DNA of 64,000 nucleotides from Pseudomonas quercus (GTDB lineage: Bacteria; Pseudomonadota; Gammaproteobacteria; Pseudomonadales; Pseudomonadaceae): assembly GCF_012033695.1 (NCBI RefSeq), contig NZ_JAAVJI010000004.1, forward strand, positions 248,001 to 312,000, written 5' to 3'. Shown piece after piece: positions 1-8,784 of this stretch (position 1 is its first letter; every line of letters starts with the position of its first letter). The translations under genes were made by a program, and so were the position numbers. Under the pieces are notes generated by a model. The model saw only the letters and a program-made list of their open reading frames with translations, searched no databases and had not been told where the DNA came from.

Positions 1-740
1 GTCCAAGGCCAGAGCTTGCCGCCAAAGCCCGAACCCAGGTATTCAGTGATCACTCGTACTTGCTGCGGGCCCACGCCCAGCATCTGCGCCATCACTAACT
101 GGTGGTTCATGATGGCTTGGGACGTTTCGTACAGGGTGAAGCCTTGGCCGTCCCACACGGCCACGCTGGCGTGCAATTCGATAGGGTTGTGGGTCTGGGG
201 TGGGGTGGTATAGGTGTAGTCCACCTTTACAGGGGCAGCAGCGAAGGCGGCGTCCACATCGCCGCGCTCGGTGTCCACTTTTTCAGGCGCTTCCGGGCTG
301 AGCCGGGTGCTCACATCCACCGGCTCTGCCGCATACGTGGCCTTCACCGCCGCCGCGCCTGCTAGCGCTTGCTCATAGGTACGGGCAACCACCAAGGCAA
401 TGTATTGGCCGTAATAGGTGATTTTGTCGTCCGAGAGTGGCGGGCGGGCTTCGTCATTCTTGCCTTTGTTGGGCTGACGGCGGAACAGCTTGCCGGCCAG
501 GTTGCCCTGGTGGTACACGGCCAGCACCCCTGGCGAAGCTTCAGCGGCCTGGGTACTCAACCCGGTTAACCGGCCTTTGGCAATGCTGGCCGTCACAGGC
601 ACGGCGTACACCAGCCCAGGAAAGTGGTGGTCGGAGGTGTATTTTGCTACGCCGCTGACCTTCTTCGGGCCATCGATGCGTGGCAGGCCCTGGCCGATGA
701 AACGGTCGGATGTCGGTGCCATGGAAGTGCCCTCGCTCAT
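1..740 (-). CDS. paoC: Molybdenum-binding subunit of an aldehyde/xanthine oxidoreductase, 3' part outside window
   Basis: Large catalytic subunit of a xanthine-dehydrogenase-family enzyme; it would carry the molybdenum cofactor and oxidise an aldehyde or heterocycle. The reading frame is open from the ATG at 738-740 to the window edge (about 246 residues). It begins MSEGTSMAPTSDRFIG and contains the family's GSGFGGK motif near the edge. The start overlaps the stop of the FAD subunit as ATGA, so the two are translationally coupled. With the Tat-leader 2Fe-2S and FAD subunits upstream, the order matches PaoABC (YagTSR) of E. coli. The substrate cannot be read from this fragment, and the symbol rests on subunit order only. 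Confidence 0.85.
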   Translation of the reverse strand, partial: MSEGTSMAPTSDRFIGQGLPRIDGPKKVSGVAKYTSDHHFPGLVYAVPVTASIAKGRLTGLSTQAAEASPGVLAVYHQGNLAGKLFRRQPNKGKNDEARPPLSDDKITYYGQYIALVVARTYEQALAGAAAVKATYAAEPVDVSTRLSPEAPEKVDTERGDVDAAFAAAPVKVDYTYTTPPQTHNPIELHASVAVWDGQGFTLYETSQAIMNHQLVMAQMLGVGPQQVRVITEYLGSGFGGKLWPW

Positions 741-1750
741 GCGGTTTGCGCCGTCAGCGCTACGGTGGTTAAGCAGTGCGCCACGCAGCGTTTGGCCAGT
801 TCGACCTTGAAGCCGTTTTCACTTTGAGGCTTGGCATCGCGCACAGCGGCCTCGGCAGCCAATTGCCAACTGGCGGCTGTTGCAGGGCGACCGAGCAGCA
901 CCTGCTCCGCTTCTGTAGCGCGCCAGGGCTTGGTGCCAACACCGCCCAGGCTGATACGCACGTCGGCCACGCGCCCATCCTCGATCTTCAGCACAATGGC
1001 CGCAGAGGCCAGGGCAAACTCGTAAGAGGCCCGGTCCCGTAGCTTCAGGTAAGCCGAATGCGCGTTTTTGACCGGCGCGGGAAGGGTAACGGCGGTAATC
1101 AGGTCACCAGGGTTCAAAACGGTTTCCACGTGGGGCGTATTGCCGGGCAGCAAGAAGAAATCGCTGATGGGCACTGTGCGCTCACCCGTGCTGCCCTGAA
1201 TGTGGATCTGCGCCTGTAGCGTAGTGAGCGCCACGTTCATATCCGAGGGGTTACTGGCGATGCAATGTTCACTGGTACCGAACACGGCGAGGTTGCGATT
1301 GGTACCTTCGATGGCCGCACAGCCGCTGCCGGGCTCACGCTTGTTGCAGGCGCTGAGGTTGTCGCGGAAGTACATGCAGCGCGTACGCTGCAGCAGGTTG
1401 CCGCCGGTGGTCGCCATGTTGCGCAACTGGGCCGAGGCGCCGGACAGTAAAGCCTGGGACAGCACCGGGTACTCGCTGGTGACCCGTGGGTGCCAGGCCA
1501 GGTCGCTGTTGCGTACCAGTGCGCCGATGCGCAAGCCACCTTCTGCTGTGTCGGTGACATCCATCAGTGGCAGGCGGTTGATGTCCACCACTTGGCTGGG
1601 ATGCTCCACACCCAGCTTCATCAAGTCGGTCAGGGTAGTGCCCCCGGCAATAAAGCGCACTTGAGCGCCCTGCTGAGCGGTAGGTGAGGCCGCAGCCAGG
1701 CGAACAGCCTGTTCCGCGCTGCCGGCGCGGGTAAAGGTAAAATTCTGCAT
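737..1750 (-). CDS. paoB: FAD-binding subunit of the molybdenum oxidoreductase
   Basis: Middle, flavin-carrying subunit that passes electrons between the 2Fe-2S and molybdenum subunits. The protein (337 residues, beginning MQNFTFTRAGSAEQAV) has the CO-dehydrogenase flavoprotein pattern: FIAGGTTLTDLM for FAD binding, then ATTGGNLLQRTRC. The segment RTRCMYFRDN...CNKREPGSGC carries several cysteines, as in PaoB-type subunits that bind an extra 4Fe-4S cluster; this is inferred by resemblance. A longer in-frame extension exists upstream, but the ATG at 1750 lies 10 bases after the stop of the previous gene and fits the family length. Its stop overlaps the next start. Confidence 0.88.
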   Translation of the reverse strand: MQNFTFTRAGSAEQAVRLAAASPTAQQGAQVRFIAGGTTLTDLMKLGVEHPSQVVDINRLPLMDVTDTAEGGLRIGALVRNSDLAWHPRVTSEYPVLSQALLSGASAQLRNMATTGGNLLQRTRCMYFRDNLSACNKREPGSGCAAIEGTNRNLAVFGTSEHCIASNPSDMNVALTTLQAQIHIQGSTGERTVPISDFFLLPGNTPHVETVLNPGDLITAVTLPAPVKNAHSAYLKLRDRASYEFALASAAIVLKIEDGRVADVRISLGGVGTKPWRATEAEQVLLGRPATAASWQLAAEAAVRDAKPQSENGFKVELAKRCVAHCLTTVALTAQTA

Positions 1751-1760
1751 GGTGTCGGCC

Positions 1761-2393
1761 TCAGGCTTTGCGGGTCTGTTCGATGGCGGCAAGGATGTGG
1801 GAATACGCACCGCAGCGGCAGATATTGCCGCTCATGGCTTCCTTGATCTCTGCAGCCGAGTCACCGTAGGGTTCGTTGGCCAGGGCAACGGCGGACATGA
1901 TCTGCCCACTGGTGCAGTAGCCGCACTGGTAAGCGTCCTGTTCCACAAAGGCCAGCTGCATGGGGTGCAACTGGTCCGGGGTGCCCAGCCCTTCAATAGT
2001 GGTGATGTCATCACCTTCGTGCATCAGGGCCAGGCTCATGCAGCTGTTTACCCGGCGCCCGTTCACATGAACCGTACACGCCCCGCACTGGCCGTGGTCG
2101 CAGCCCTTTTTGGTACCTGTGAGCTGTAACCTGTCTCTAAGGGCATCCAGCAGGCTGGTGCGTGGGTCGACCTGTAACGTGTGGGGCTGGCCATTGACCT
2201 TGAGCGTAAGGGATTGCTCGCCCGGCTCGCTGGTGGCCGGCGCCACGGTACCTGCCGCCTGTGCAGCGGCTACCAGGCCACCGCCCAGCGCAGCGGCAGT
2301 GCCGCTCACGCCCATGGCTTGCAGCAAGGTACGGCGAGAAAAGGGCAAGTGCCCGGCGTTGCCCTCTTGCGGGGGCAGAGGCTTTTTCGGCAT
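1761..2393 (-). CDS. paoA: Tat-exported 2Fe-2S subunit of the molybdenum oxidoreductase
   Basis: Small iron-sulfur subunit (210 residues). An N-terminal twin-arginine leader (FSRRTLLQAMGVSG, then AAALGGGLVAAAQA) implies export of the assembled complex to the periplasm. A plant-type ferredoxin domain follows with GCDHGQCGACTVHVNG, then the [2Fe-2S]-binding domain with CGYCTSGQ and GNICRCGAY, giving both clusters typical of the family. It is first in a three-gene operon transcribed leftward. The leader and gene order are those of PaoA/YagT. Aldehyde detoxification is the known role of Pao; the substrate here is inferred. Confidence 0.9.
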   Translation of the reverse strand: MPKKPLPPQEGNAGHLPFSRRTLLQAMGVSGTAAALGGGLVAAAQAAGTVAPATSEPGEQSLTLKVNGQPHTLQVDPRTSLLDALRDRLQLTGTKKGCDHGQCGACTVHVNGRRVNSCMSLALMHEGDDITTIEGLGTPDQLHPMQLAFVEQDAYQCGYCTSGQIMSAVALANEPYGDSAAEIKEAMSGNICRCGAYSHILAAIEQTRKA

Positions 2394-2590
2394 GGGGGTT
2401 CTCCATCAGGGCACGCCTCTGCGGGCGTTGGCACGGTCATTCGATCAGGTGTTCAGGTTGGTCCGCGCCGTGGCGCTAGCGTTCAACTGTTTCAGCTTGT
2501 CGGTACGGTTGCTGGTCGCCGGGCGCCGACATGGGGAACTCCGCCGTCGCCGCTGTTTCACAACCGTAGGTGATCGAAGGAAGCCATGAC

Positions 2591-5230
2591 ATGAGCGACG
2601 CCCTGCAGGAGTACAACCGCAAGCGCGATTTCCAGGCCACGCCTGAGCCTTCTGGCGCTTCAGAGGCCCGTGGGGCCAGGGAGGCAGCCCAGGCCTTACA
2701 GTTCTGCATCCAGAAACACGATGCCAGCCACCTTCACTACGATTTTCGCCTGGAACTGGACGGCACACTTAAAAGCTGGGCTGTTCCCAAAGGCCCCTCA
2801 CTAGACCCTCGCGACCGCCGGCTGGCTATTCAGGTTGAAGACCATCCCCTTGATTACGCTAGTTTCGAAGGGCATATCCCCGAAGGGCACTACGGGGCTG
2901 GCGACGTGATCGTGTGGGATCGTGGGGTGTGGGAACCCGAAGGGGCGCCGCAGGAAGCCTTGGAAAAGGGCCGCCTGAAATTCCGCTTGCAAGGTGAAAA
3001 GCTCAGCGGTGTCTGGAACCTGGTGCGCACACACATGAGTGGCACCAAGGCCCAGTGGTTCCTGATCAAGTCCCGGGACGACGCTGCCCGTGACCATGAC
3101 GAGTACAACGTGCTGGAAGCTTCTCCAGATAGCGTGCTCAGTGACCGCACTTTGGTGCCGAAAGTGCGGGGCAAGGCGGCCAAGGCCCAGGCGGCCGCAC
3201 CGGTTAAGCCAGCGGTAAAACCTAAAGCCGTGGCCAAGCCAAAGGCAGGCGGCAAGGCCAAACGCGTCACACTTAAAGGCGCTGTAGCTGCGCCCTTGCC
3301 CCAAACACTGCAGCCTGAGCTGGCGACCTTGGTGGAAGCGGCTCCAGAGGGCGAGTGGAGCTACGAAATCAAGTTCGATGGGTACCGTATTCTGGCGCGT
3401 GTTGACCAGGGCCAGGTGCAGTTATTGACCCGTAATGGCCATGACTGGACAGCCAAGATGCCCCGTCAAGCGCGTGCCATTGCAGCCCTGGGGCTGGAGT
3501 CCGCCTGGCTGGATGGCGAAGTGGTGGTGATGGATGAAGACGGCGTTCCGCGCTTTCAGTTGCTACAAAATGCTTTTGAGGCGCAGAACGCCGAACGCAT
3601 CGTGTTTCATCTCTTTGACCTGGTGTACCTCAATGGCATGGACCTGTCCCAGGTGCCACTCGAACAGCGTCGTGCTGCGCTGGAAACCGTCCTGGCACAG
3701 AACAAGGACGAGGGCCTGCGTTACTCCGCCAGCCTTGAAGCGTCCGCCTCGGCCCTGCTTGAGACAGCATGCTCCATGAAGATGGAAGGCTTAATTGGCA
3801 AGCGGGTGGGTAGTACGTACGTGAACCGGCGCAGCAAGGACTGGATCAAGCTCAAGTGCAAGAACCGTCAGGAATTTGTAGTGGTGGGGTATACCGAACC
3901 CCAGGGCGCCCGTAGCGGGTTGGGCGCATTGTTGCTGGGCCTGCATGATGCCGACAGCGGCCAGCTGAACTATGCGGGCAGGGTAGGGACCGGTTTCAAT
4001 GAAAGCACATTGCGCAGCCTGATGGCCGAGCTGGAACCCAGGCAGGTGAAAAAGCCCACTGTCGCCAACCCGCCCAAAGGCGCCCAGGCGCGTGGTGTAC
4101 ATTGGGTAGAGCCCGCTCTTCTGGCGGAGGTGGCCTATGCGGAAATGACCCACGAAGGCCTGGTACGCCATGCGGTGTTTCATGGGCTTCGTCAAGACAA
4201 GCCTGCTGCATCGATCACCCAAGAAACGGTTATGGAGGCCAGTACCTTGAAGCCAGATGCCGTGCCTGAAAAGAACGCTCGCCCAACGCCCAAGGTACCG
4301 GCCAAGACGCAGGCCAAAGCCCCAGCGAAAAAAAGCGCCAAAGCCGCTGATGAGGTGCGGATCACGCACCCGGACAGGGTGATAGACGCGACGTCAGGCA
4401 CCACTAAGATGCAGTTGGCCCAGTATTACGCTCAGGTTGCGCCCTGGCTATTACCTCACCTCGAACAGCGGCCCGTGGCATTGGTACGGGCGCCGGAAGG
4501 CGTTGAAGGGGAATTGTTCTTCCAGAAGCATGCTGAGCGGCTGAATATCCCAGGTATTGTCACACTCGACTCGGCCTTTTCGGGCCAGCCCGTGATGATT
4601 GTGGACACTCCGCAGGCGCTCATCGGTGCGGTGCAAATGAATACGGTGGAGTTTCACACCTGGAACGCCACCAGCAAAAATGCCGAACACCCTGATCGGT
4701 TTGTGCTGGACCTGGACCCAGACCCTGCGCTTCCCTGGAAGGCAGTAGCAGAAGCGACGCAGCTCACCCTGACTGTGCTGGATGAACTGGGGCTCAAGAG
4801 CTTCCTTAAAACCAGTGGCGGTAAGGGCATCCACATTGTGGTACCCCTTAAACCCAAAGACGGCTGGGACAGCGTAAAAGCGTTTTCGCACGCCATTGTG
4901 AACCACTTGGCAGCCTTGTTGCCTGATCGGTTCTCAGCTATTGCTGGCCCGAAAAATCGGGTGGGCAAGGTATTCGTGGATTATTTGCGAAATGGCCAAG
5001 GTGCTACCACGGCGTGTGCATTCGCTGCACGCACTCGAGAAGGGCTGCCGGTCTCTGTGCCCATAGCACGTGAAGAGGTGGCCGGACTCAAGGGGGCTGA
5101 CCGCTGGAACATTCATAACATCCATGAGCGCCTTGAGCAGATGCAGGACAATGACCCTTGGGCAGGTTATGGCGCAGTACGGCAAACGCTGACCGCCGCC
5201 ATGCGCAAGAAACTGGGTATGAAAGGTTAG
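2591..5230 (+). CDS. ligD: Multifunctional non-homologous end-joining DNA ligase LigD
   Basis: ATP-dependent DNA ligase/polymerase/end-processing enzyme of bacterial NHEJ (879 residues). Domain order is PE-LIG-POL. The N-terminal 3'-phosphoesterase (about 30-190) has FCIQKHDASHLHYDFRLE and HYGAGDVIVWDRG. A Lys/Ala/Pro-rich linker follows. The ligase has catalytic Lys261 in YEIKFDGYRILAR and the motif EGLIGKR. After a second Lys/Ala linker comes the C-terminal AEP polymerase, with Asp707/Asp709 in DLDPDPALPW and the SGGKGIHIVVPL motif. The chosen ATG follows GAAGGAAG; an upstream GTG frame start has no better support. The partner gene ku is not adjacent, although ligD and ku are often close together. 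Confidence 0.95.
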   Translation: MSDALQEYNRKRDFQATPEPSGASEARGAREAAQALQFCIQKHDASHLHYDFRLELDGTLKSWAVPKGPSLDPRDRRLAIQVEDHPLDYASFEGHIPEGHYGAGDVIVWDRGVWEPEGAPQEALEKGRLKFRLQGEKLSGVWNLVRTHMSGTKAQWFLIKSRDDAARDHDEYNVLEASPDSVLSDRTLVPKVRGKAAKAQAAAPVKPAVKPKAVAKPKAGGKAKRVTLKGAVAAPLPQTLQPELATLVEAAPEGEWSYEIKFDGYRILARVDQGQVQLLTRNGHDWTAKMPRQARAIAALGLESAWLDGEVVVMDEDGVPRFQLLQNAFEAQNAERIVFHLFDLVYLNGMDLSQVPLEQRRAALETVLAQNKDEGLRYSASLEASASALLETACSMKMEGLIGKRVGSTYVNRRSKDWIKLKCKNRQEFVVVGYTEPQGARSGLGALLLGLHDADSGQLNYAGRVGTGFNESTLRSLMAELEPRQVKKPTVANPPKGAQARGVHWVEPALLAEVAYAEMTHEGLVRHAVFHGLRQDKPAASITQETVMEASTLKPDAVPEKNARPTPKVPAKTQAKAPAKKSAKAADEVRITHPDRVIDATSGTTKMQLAQYYAQVAPWLLPHLEQRPVALVRAPEGVEGELFFQKHAERLNIPGIVTLDSAFSGQPVMIVDTPQALIGAVQMNTVEFHTWNATSKNAEHPDRFVLDLDPDPALPWKAVAEATQLTLTVLDELGLKSFLKTSGGKGIHIVVPLKPKDGWDSVKAFSHAIVNHLAALLPDRFSAIAGPKNRVGKVFVDYLRNGQGATTACAFAARTREGLPVSVPIAREEVAGLKGADRWNIHNIHERLEQMQDNDPWAGYGAVRQTLTAAMRKKLGMKG

Positions 5231-5273
5231 GCCGGTGGCGCTGGCTTCAGGCCAGCCACACCGCTGGAGACAC

Positions 5274-5804
5274 ATGAGCAAGATCATCACTCAACTGCCC
5301 GACGCTGACCGCGCCCAGCAGAGCAGCGAAACCGCTATGTTCGGCTCGCCCAAGGCACGCCTGGATTTCTACCGCAACGAAATCCAGTATGAAACCTCGC
5401 TCTTATCCAACCGCACCAACGCCTACCTGTCGGCGCAGTCGTTTCTAGTGATTGCCTATGCCTCGTCCATGGCCAACTTAAACCCGGCCTGGGGGCACAT
5501 TTTCACCCTGGTAGTACCTGCATTGCTGGCAGTGCTTGGGATTGTGAGTTCGGTACACGCCTGGCCGGGCATACGGGCGGCCTATGACATCATCGCCCAC
5601 TGGCATTTCAAGCAATACCAGCTGCTGCGTTCCGAGCCGGCGTGGGGCGCTGCGTATGACGACTCACCGCTGTTTAGCGAGCATGAGAGCCATGAAACCG
5701 CCTTTCGCAAGTCGCTGCTGTTTTCCATGCGCACCCCTTGGATTTTCACCGGCGTGTGGTCGATATTGGGCGTCTTTTCCCTATGGTTGCAGTTGGGTAA
5801 CTGA
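5274..5804 (+). CDS. Small membrane protein of unknown function
   Basis: A 176-residue protein beginning MSKIITQLPDADRAQQ. A soluble N-terminus (FYRNEIQYETSLLSNRTNAYLS) leads into two hydrophobic stretches (about 52-95), then a soluble loop with many aromatic and acidic residues, and a third hydrophobic stretch at the C-terminus (TPWIFTGVWSILGVFSLWLQ). The ATG at 5274 is preceded by TGGAGAC; a longer in-frame start upstream lacks a ribosome site. It lies 43 bases after ligD in the same direction and may be co-transcribed with it. I do not recognise the family; the layout of an N-terminal helix plus two or three membrane helices recalls SLATT-like small membrane proteins, but that is only a resemblance. 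Confidence 0.7.
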   Translation: MSKIITQLPDADRAQQSSETAMFGSPKARLDFYRNEIQYETSLLSNRTNAYLSAQSFLVIAYASSMANLNPAWGHIFTLVVPALLAVLGIVSSVHAWPGIRAAYDIIAHWHFKQYQLLRSEPAWGAAYDDSPLFSEHESHETAFRKSLLFSMRTPWIFTGVWSILGVFSLWLQLGN

Positions 5805-5841
5805 GGGTTTTGCAACACGCGCCTTATTGAACCCACTATGA

Positions 5842-5866
5842 AAAAGCCGCCCCGTCGGGCGGCTTT
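5842..5866 (-). terminator. Intrinsic terminator of the FadL-type gene
   Basis: A 10-bp perfect stem (AAAGCCGCCC at 5843-5852, GGGCGGCTTT at 5857-5866) encloses the loop CGTC. On the minus strand it is followed by a T run, placing it 19 bases after the porin gene. It lies between two convergent genes and may also act on the plus strand, where the tail is weaker. Confidence 0.85.
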
Positions 5867-5884
5867 CAATGAGCATTAGAGGGC

Positions 5885-7162
5885 TTAGAACTTGTAGGTA
5901 AGAGAGCTACCAAAGCCATGTGCACTGTTGTGGTATGTGGAGCTGTAGGCGCCTTTGGTCGCGCTGGCCAGGTTTACGTCCACGCTTTCTTCCTTGAGGT
6001 AGGAATAGGCGAAGTCTAGCGTGAGGTTGTCGGTTGGGCTGTAGCCGGCACCCAGGCTGAAGATGCGGCGGTCACCGGTAGGAATCCGTGGCGAGCGGTC
6101 CGTATTGTTAGTGGGGGTTTGGTCCACGCTAAACCCGGTGCGCAGCGTCCACTGCTTGTTCAACTTGTACGCCGCGCCAATGGCATGGGCCCAGGTGTCG
6201 TGCCAGTTCTGCTCTTCGGTAATAGTGCCCAACCCCAGTGCGGTTGCGGTACGGTTACCTGAGTTCTCCACGGTGATGTTTTCCAGCCGGCTCCAGCGAG
6301 TCCAGGTGCTGCCACCGTAGATTGTCCAGCGGTCGTTCAGCTCATGGGTGAAGGACAGGTCCACCGATTCGGGCGTGGTGATGTCCAGCGACGCGTCGGC
6401 TTTGAAGTTGAAGGCAGGCAGCGCGGCAACTGGGCGCAGGTTGCGCGCCTTAGTGTTGCCATCGAGGTGGTAATCCACTTTCGAGTGGTAGGTCAGCCCC
6501 AGGCGAGTGCTGTCAGTGGCCTGGATCAAGATACCAGCATTGAACCCCACAGCCGTATCGTCGCCCTTGATCTTCACCTGCCCATCGCCACCGGAAATCG
6601 GGTTGGCCGCGTTGATGGTGCGCGAAGTCAGTTCACCTTCTATACGGTTGAAGGTAGGGCCGATACCGATCGATACCTTGTCATTGAAGGCATAGCTGAC
6701 AGTGGGCTGGAAGGTGATGACCTTTACTTCGCTCCTGTCTGCCCAGTACCGGCCAGCAAAGCCACTTTCATAATCGGTGGCCAGGCCGAAGGGCACATAG
6801 ACACCAAAACCGACGGCCCATTGGTCATTCAGCGGCTTGACGTAGTAGCCCATCGGCACGCCGACCAGGGGCACCATGTCCCCCTCACTGCTACCACCCA
6901 GGGTGGACCTGGAGTGATTGATGTCCGTGTCAGCATAGATAGCGGCAGCGCCGACCGTGAATTGCTCGCGCTTGAGCAGGGCCATGCCCGCAGGGTTGCC
7001 AGCGACCGTGCTGGCATCTTCAGCCGACGAGGAACGGCCTGCAAAGCCTACACCCATGCCGCTTACACTTTGTTCGTTTATGGCAAAACCGGAGGCAAGG
7101 AGCTGAGTGGAGGCAAGCGTGACTGCGAGGCCAAGGCTTGATCTGATCATGACTTTTTTCAT
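5885..7162 (-). CDS. OmpP1/FadL-family outer-membrane transport protein
   Basis: Outer-membrane beta-barrel for hydrophobic compounds such as long-chain fatty acids (425 residues). The signal peptide is MKKVMIRSSLGLAVTLASTQ...LASGFA. The mature start SGFAINEQSVSGMGVGFAG followed by EDASTVAGNPAGM is the FadL hatch signature, and the C-terminus ends in the aromatic residue of barrel proteins (SLTYKF). I place the start at the ATG at 7162 because it opens the signal peptide and sits 11 bases after GGAG; an ATG 27 bases upstream is possible. The leader between the ribosome site and ATG is AACAACAACA, a Crc/Hfq-type motif. The exact substrate is not visible, so no symbol is given. Confidence 0.88.
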   Translation of the reverse strand: MKKVMIRSSLGLAVTLASTQLLASGFAINEQSVSGMGVGFAGRSSSAEDASTVAGNPAGMALLKREQFTVGAAAIYADTDINHSRSTLGGSSEGDMVPLVGVPMGYYVKPLNDQWAVGFGVYVPFGLATDYESGFAGRYWADRSEVKVITFQPTVSYAFNDKVSIGIGPTFNRIEGELTSRTINAANPISGGDGQVKIKGDDTAVGFNAGILIQATDSTRLGLTYHSKVDYHLDGNTKARNLRPVAALPAFNFKADASLDITTPESVDLSFTHELNDRWTIYGGSTWTRWSRLENITVENSGNRTATALGLGTITEEQNWHDTWAHAIGAAYKLNKQWTLRTGFSVDQTPTNNTDRSPRIPTGDRRIFSLGAGYSPTDNLTLDFAYSYLKEESVDVNLASATKGAYSSTYHNSAHGFGSSLTYKF

Positions 7163-7172
7163 TGTTGTTGTT
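7162..7172 (-). promoter_or_regulatory. Crc/Hfq-type CA motif at the FadL-family start codon
   Basis: The minus strand reads AACAACAACAATG, matching AAnAAnAA directly over the start codon and just after GGAG. In Pseudomonas such A-rich repeats bind Hfq with Crc and block translation on preferred carbon sources. Binding here is inferred from sequence only. Confidence 0.55.
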
Positions 7173-7189
7173 ACTCCGTGGGTGATCAT

Positions 7190-7713
7190 CGGCGCAAATT
7201 ACCAATAAATCGGGAGCGGCGCTATAGCCCGTATCACGCAGAATAGAGCGATCTTGTAGGACAATCTGACTTTTATCAGCGCCATTGCAAGGGCAGTTTT
7301 CTGGCTAGATAGGGTTGTTTAGAAAGCTTTGACAACAAAAAATTGACAGGCCTCTAACAACCGCCATCGTCCGGCACTAATAAACAGCCCTGGGGCGCGG
7401 TTTTCGAAGGCTGTAATTTTTTTGACAGGTGAGCACTGATGGCGCGCAGATGGTACGCGGCTATAAAGCTGTGACGCCGCCTCAGGTGCTATTACTTGAA
7501 AATTAAGATGTCAGCGCTCCAAAATATTTGTAACAACGCAGAAAACCGTAGGAGGCCTGGGGACGTGATTAGGTACTGGCGGGCTGACCTGCCGTGCCGC
7601 TGGTTCAACGCACACCGTGAAACGGGTGTTGGCGTTGATACCGGGGCGCGAGTAGAGCGAGGGCGTTGCTAAAGGTGTGACTGAGCGTAGGTGCTACGGG
7701 GTGCCGTGTGCGT
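7190..7713. other. Non-coding stretch between the FadL-family gene and a small gene
   Basis: I see no convincing gene here. The part nearest the porin (about 7300-7440) is AT-rich with TTGACA-like words and probably holds its promoter. The rest (7440-7713) is GC-rich with stop codons in all frames and no clear terminator. Confidence 0.5.
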
Positions 7714-7938
7714 TTACGCCGCCAGGGACTGGCGAGCACGGTTGATCACGGCCTGCAGCGGGGCAGGGGCAGCATACTGTTCCGAGTAAAGGCGCTCGGT
7801 GTGGCGAGCCACGCCATGTTCATTGACGATGGAGAAGCTGAAGCTGTTATTGCGTGTGGCTACGATAACGCAGCGCAGCGGTGCAAAGGCTTGGGACAGG
7901 GTATGGATAGCGGTTTCAGCCTGGGTGTTGACGTTCAT
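7714..7938 (-). CDS. Small conserved-type hypothetical protein (74 residues)
   Basis: The protein begins MNVNTQAETAIHTLSQAFAPLRCVIVATRNN. The segment AFAPLRC followed by a short beta-rich stretch (NSFSFSIVNEHG) and a C-terminal helix recalls the small Pseudomonas DUF1652-type proteins, but I cannot confirm membership. The start codon has CAGGAA about 10 bases upstream. A strong stem-loop (7990-8030) lies in its likely leader. It stands alone, with long non-coding stretches on both sides. Function unknown. Confidence 0.55.
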   Translation of the reverse strand: MNVNTQAETAIHTLSQAFAPLRCVIVATRNNSFSFSIVNEHGVARHTERLYSEQYAAPAPLQAVINRARQSLAA

Positions 7939-7989
7939 TTATTATGTTCCTGCGATTGACACGGATCAGAGCCGTGCGGCATTGGATTT

Positions 7990-8030
7990 GTTCCGGCCCG
8001 CATGATCTTTTGCGGGAGACCTGCCGGAAC
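7990..8030. other. Nested perfect stem-loop
   Basis: The outer 8-bp stem is GTTCCGGC (7990-7997) with GCCGGAAC (8023-8030). An inner 5-bp stem pairs CCGCA (7998-8002) with TGCGG (8011-8015) around an 8-nt loop. No T run follows on either strand, so it is not a typical terminator. It lies 52 bases upstream of the 74-residue gene, in its probable leader. Confidence 0.5.
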
Positions 8031-8596
8031 AGTACAGCGCGCCTGTGACGCCAATATGAACGTGGCTCAGGCGGGCGGTCGGTACGCAAGACGAGAGGCA
8101 ACCAGATACCCCAGGTGACGAAGGGCAGAGGCTATACCTGTGGGAAGCGAGACAGCGAGGCGTGACGATAAAGGACGCGTAGCGCTGGCCTAAAGGCCGA
8201 ATAGGGTCCGGAGCGGATGCACAACCCTGATGGGTCTGCGGAAAGGCTGGAAGGACTTGAGCGGCCGAAATTGCTTTCAGCTTATGTACAAACTGCCGGC
8301 GAAGGTACAGGTTCACTACTCTGTCGGCAAGCGCTATTGTGGGCACGCGACGAACGGCAGCCGCTCTTTTGCTTTATATAACGGAAACACTTGCATGTTG
8401 CTAAAGGGTTGTGCACACCACGTACCTAAATTGTCATATTCCTGCCGTGGGATTCCTGACGAGGGTCATGGTGCAGCATTATTTTTTAAGTCAATGAAAA
8501 AAAACACTTTTTAGAGCTGGTGAAAAAATGGACAGTTTGTCTACAGCCCCCGTGGCATAGGGGTTTGCGGACGGCGCAGAGGCGTTGTCCACTGAG

Positions 8597-8616
8597 TTAT
8601 CCACAGCTTCTGTGGA
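8597..8616 (+). promoter_or_regulatory. DnaA-box-containing hairpin
   Basis: A perfect DnaA box, TTATCCACA (8597-8605), forms a 7-bp inverted repeat with the following bases (TCCACAG at 8600-8606, CTGTGGA at 8610-8616). A related word, TTGTCCAC, begins at 8585. An AT-rich tract lies about 100 bases upstream. No dnaA, dnaN or gyrB is nearby, so this is not the usual chromosomal origin. Confidence 0.4.
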
Positions 8617-8784
8617 TTGTGAGCAGAAATTGCTCTAGCCCGCCCTTCTTGAGAATCGCCCTTGTTCAGAGGTTGTACAAACCTGCTGCTGTCAAGAAAC
8701 GGTGTCCAATTTTTTCGGCATAATGCCCAGCTGCAACACACGCCAATGCTCGCTGGCAGGCGAGCCTGCTGACCGGAACCCATA

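Larger units (their letters stand above)
7939..8784. other. Long mostly non-coding stretch before rmuC
   Basis: Short frames exist on both strands, but their composition (many Cys, Arg, Ser and no recognisable pattern) does not look coding. The stretch holds a nested stem-loop at 7990-8030, an AT-rich tract around 8470-8520 (runs of T then A), and a DnaA-box hairpin at 8597-8616. It is the longest unexplained gap in the window. Confidence 0.5.

Noticed and set aside
7966..8514. Two open frames (126 codons minus, 94 codons plus) in the gap before rmuC
   Set aside because: Composition is atypical (many Cys, Ser, Arg), there is no ribosome site worth noting, and they do not resemble any protein I know.
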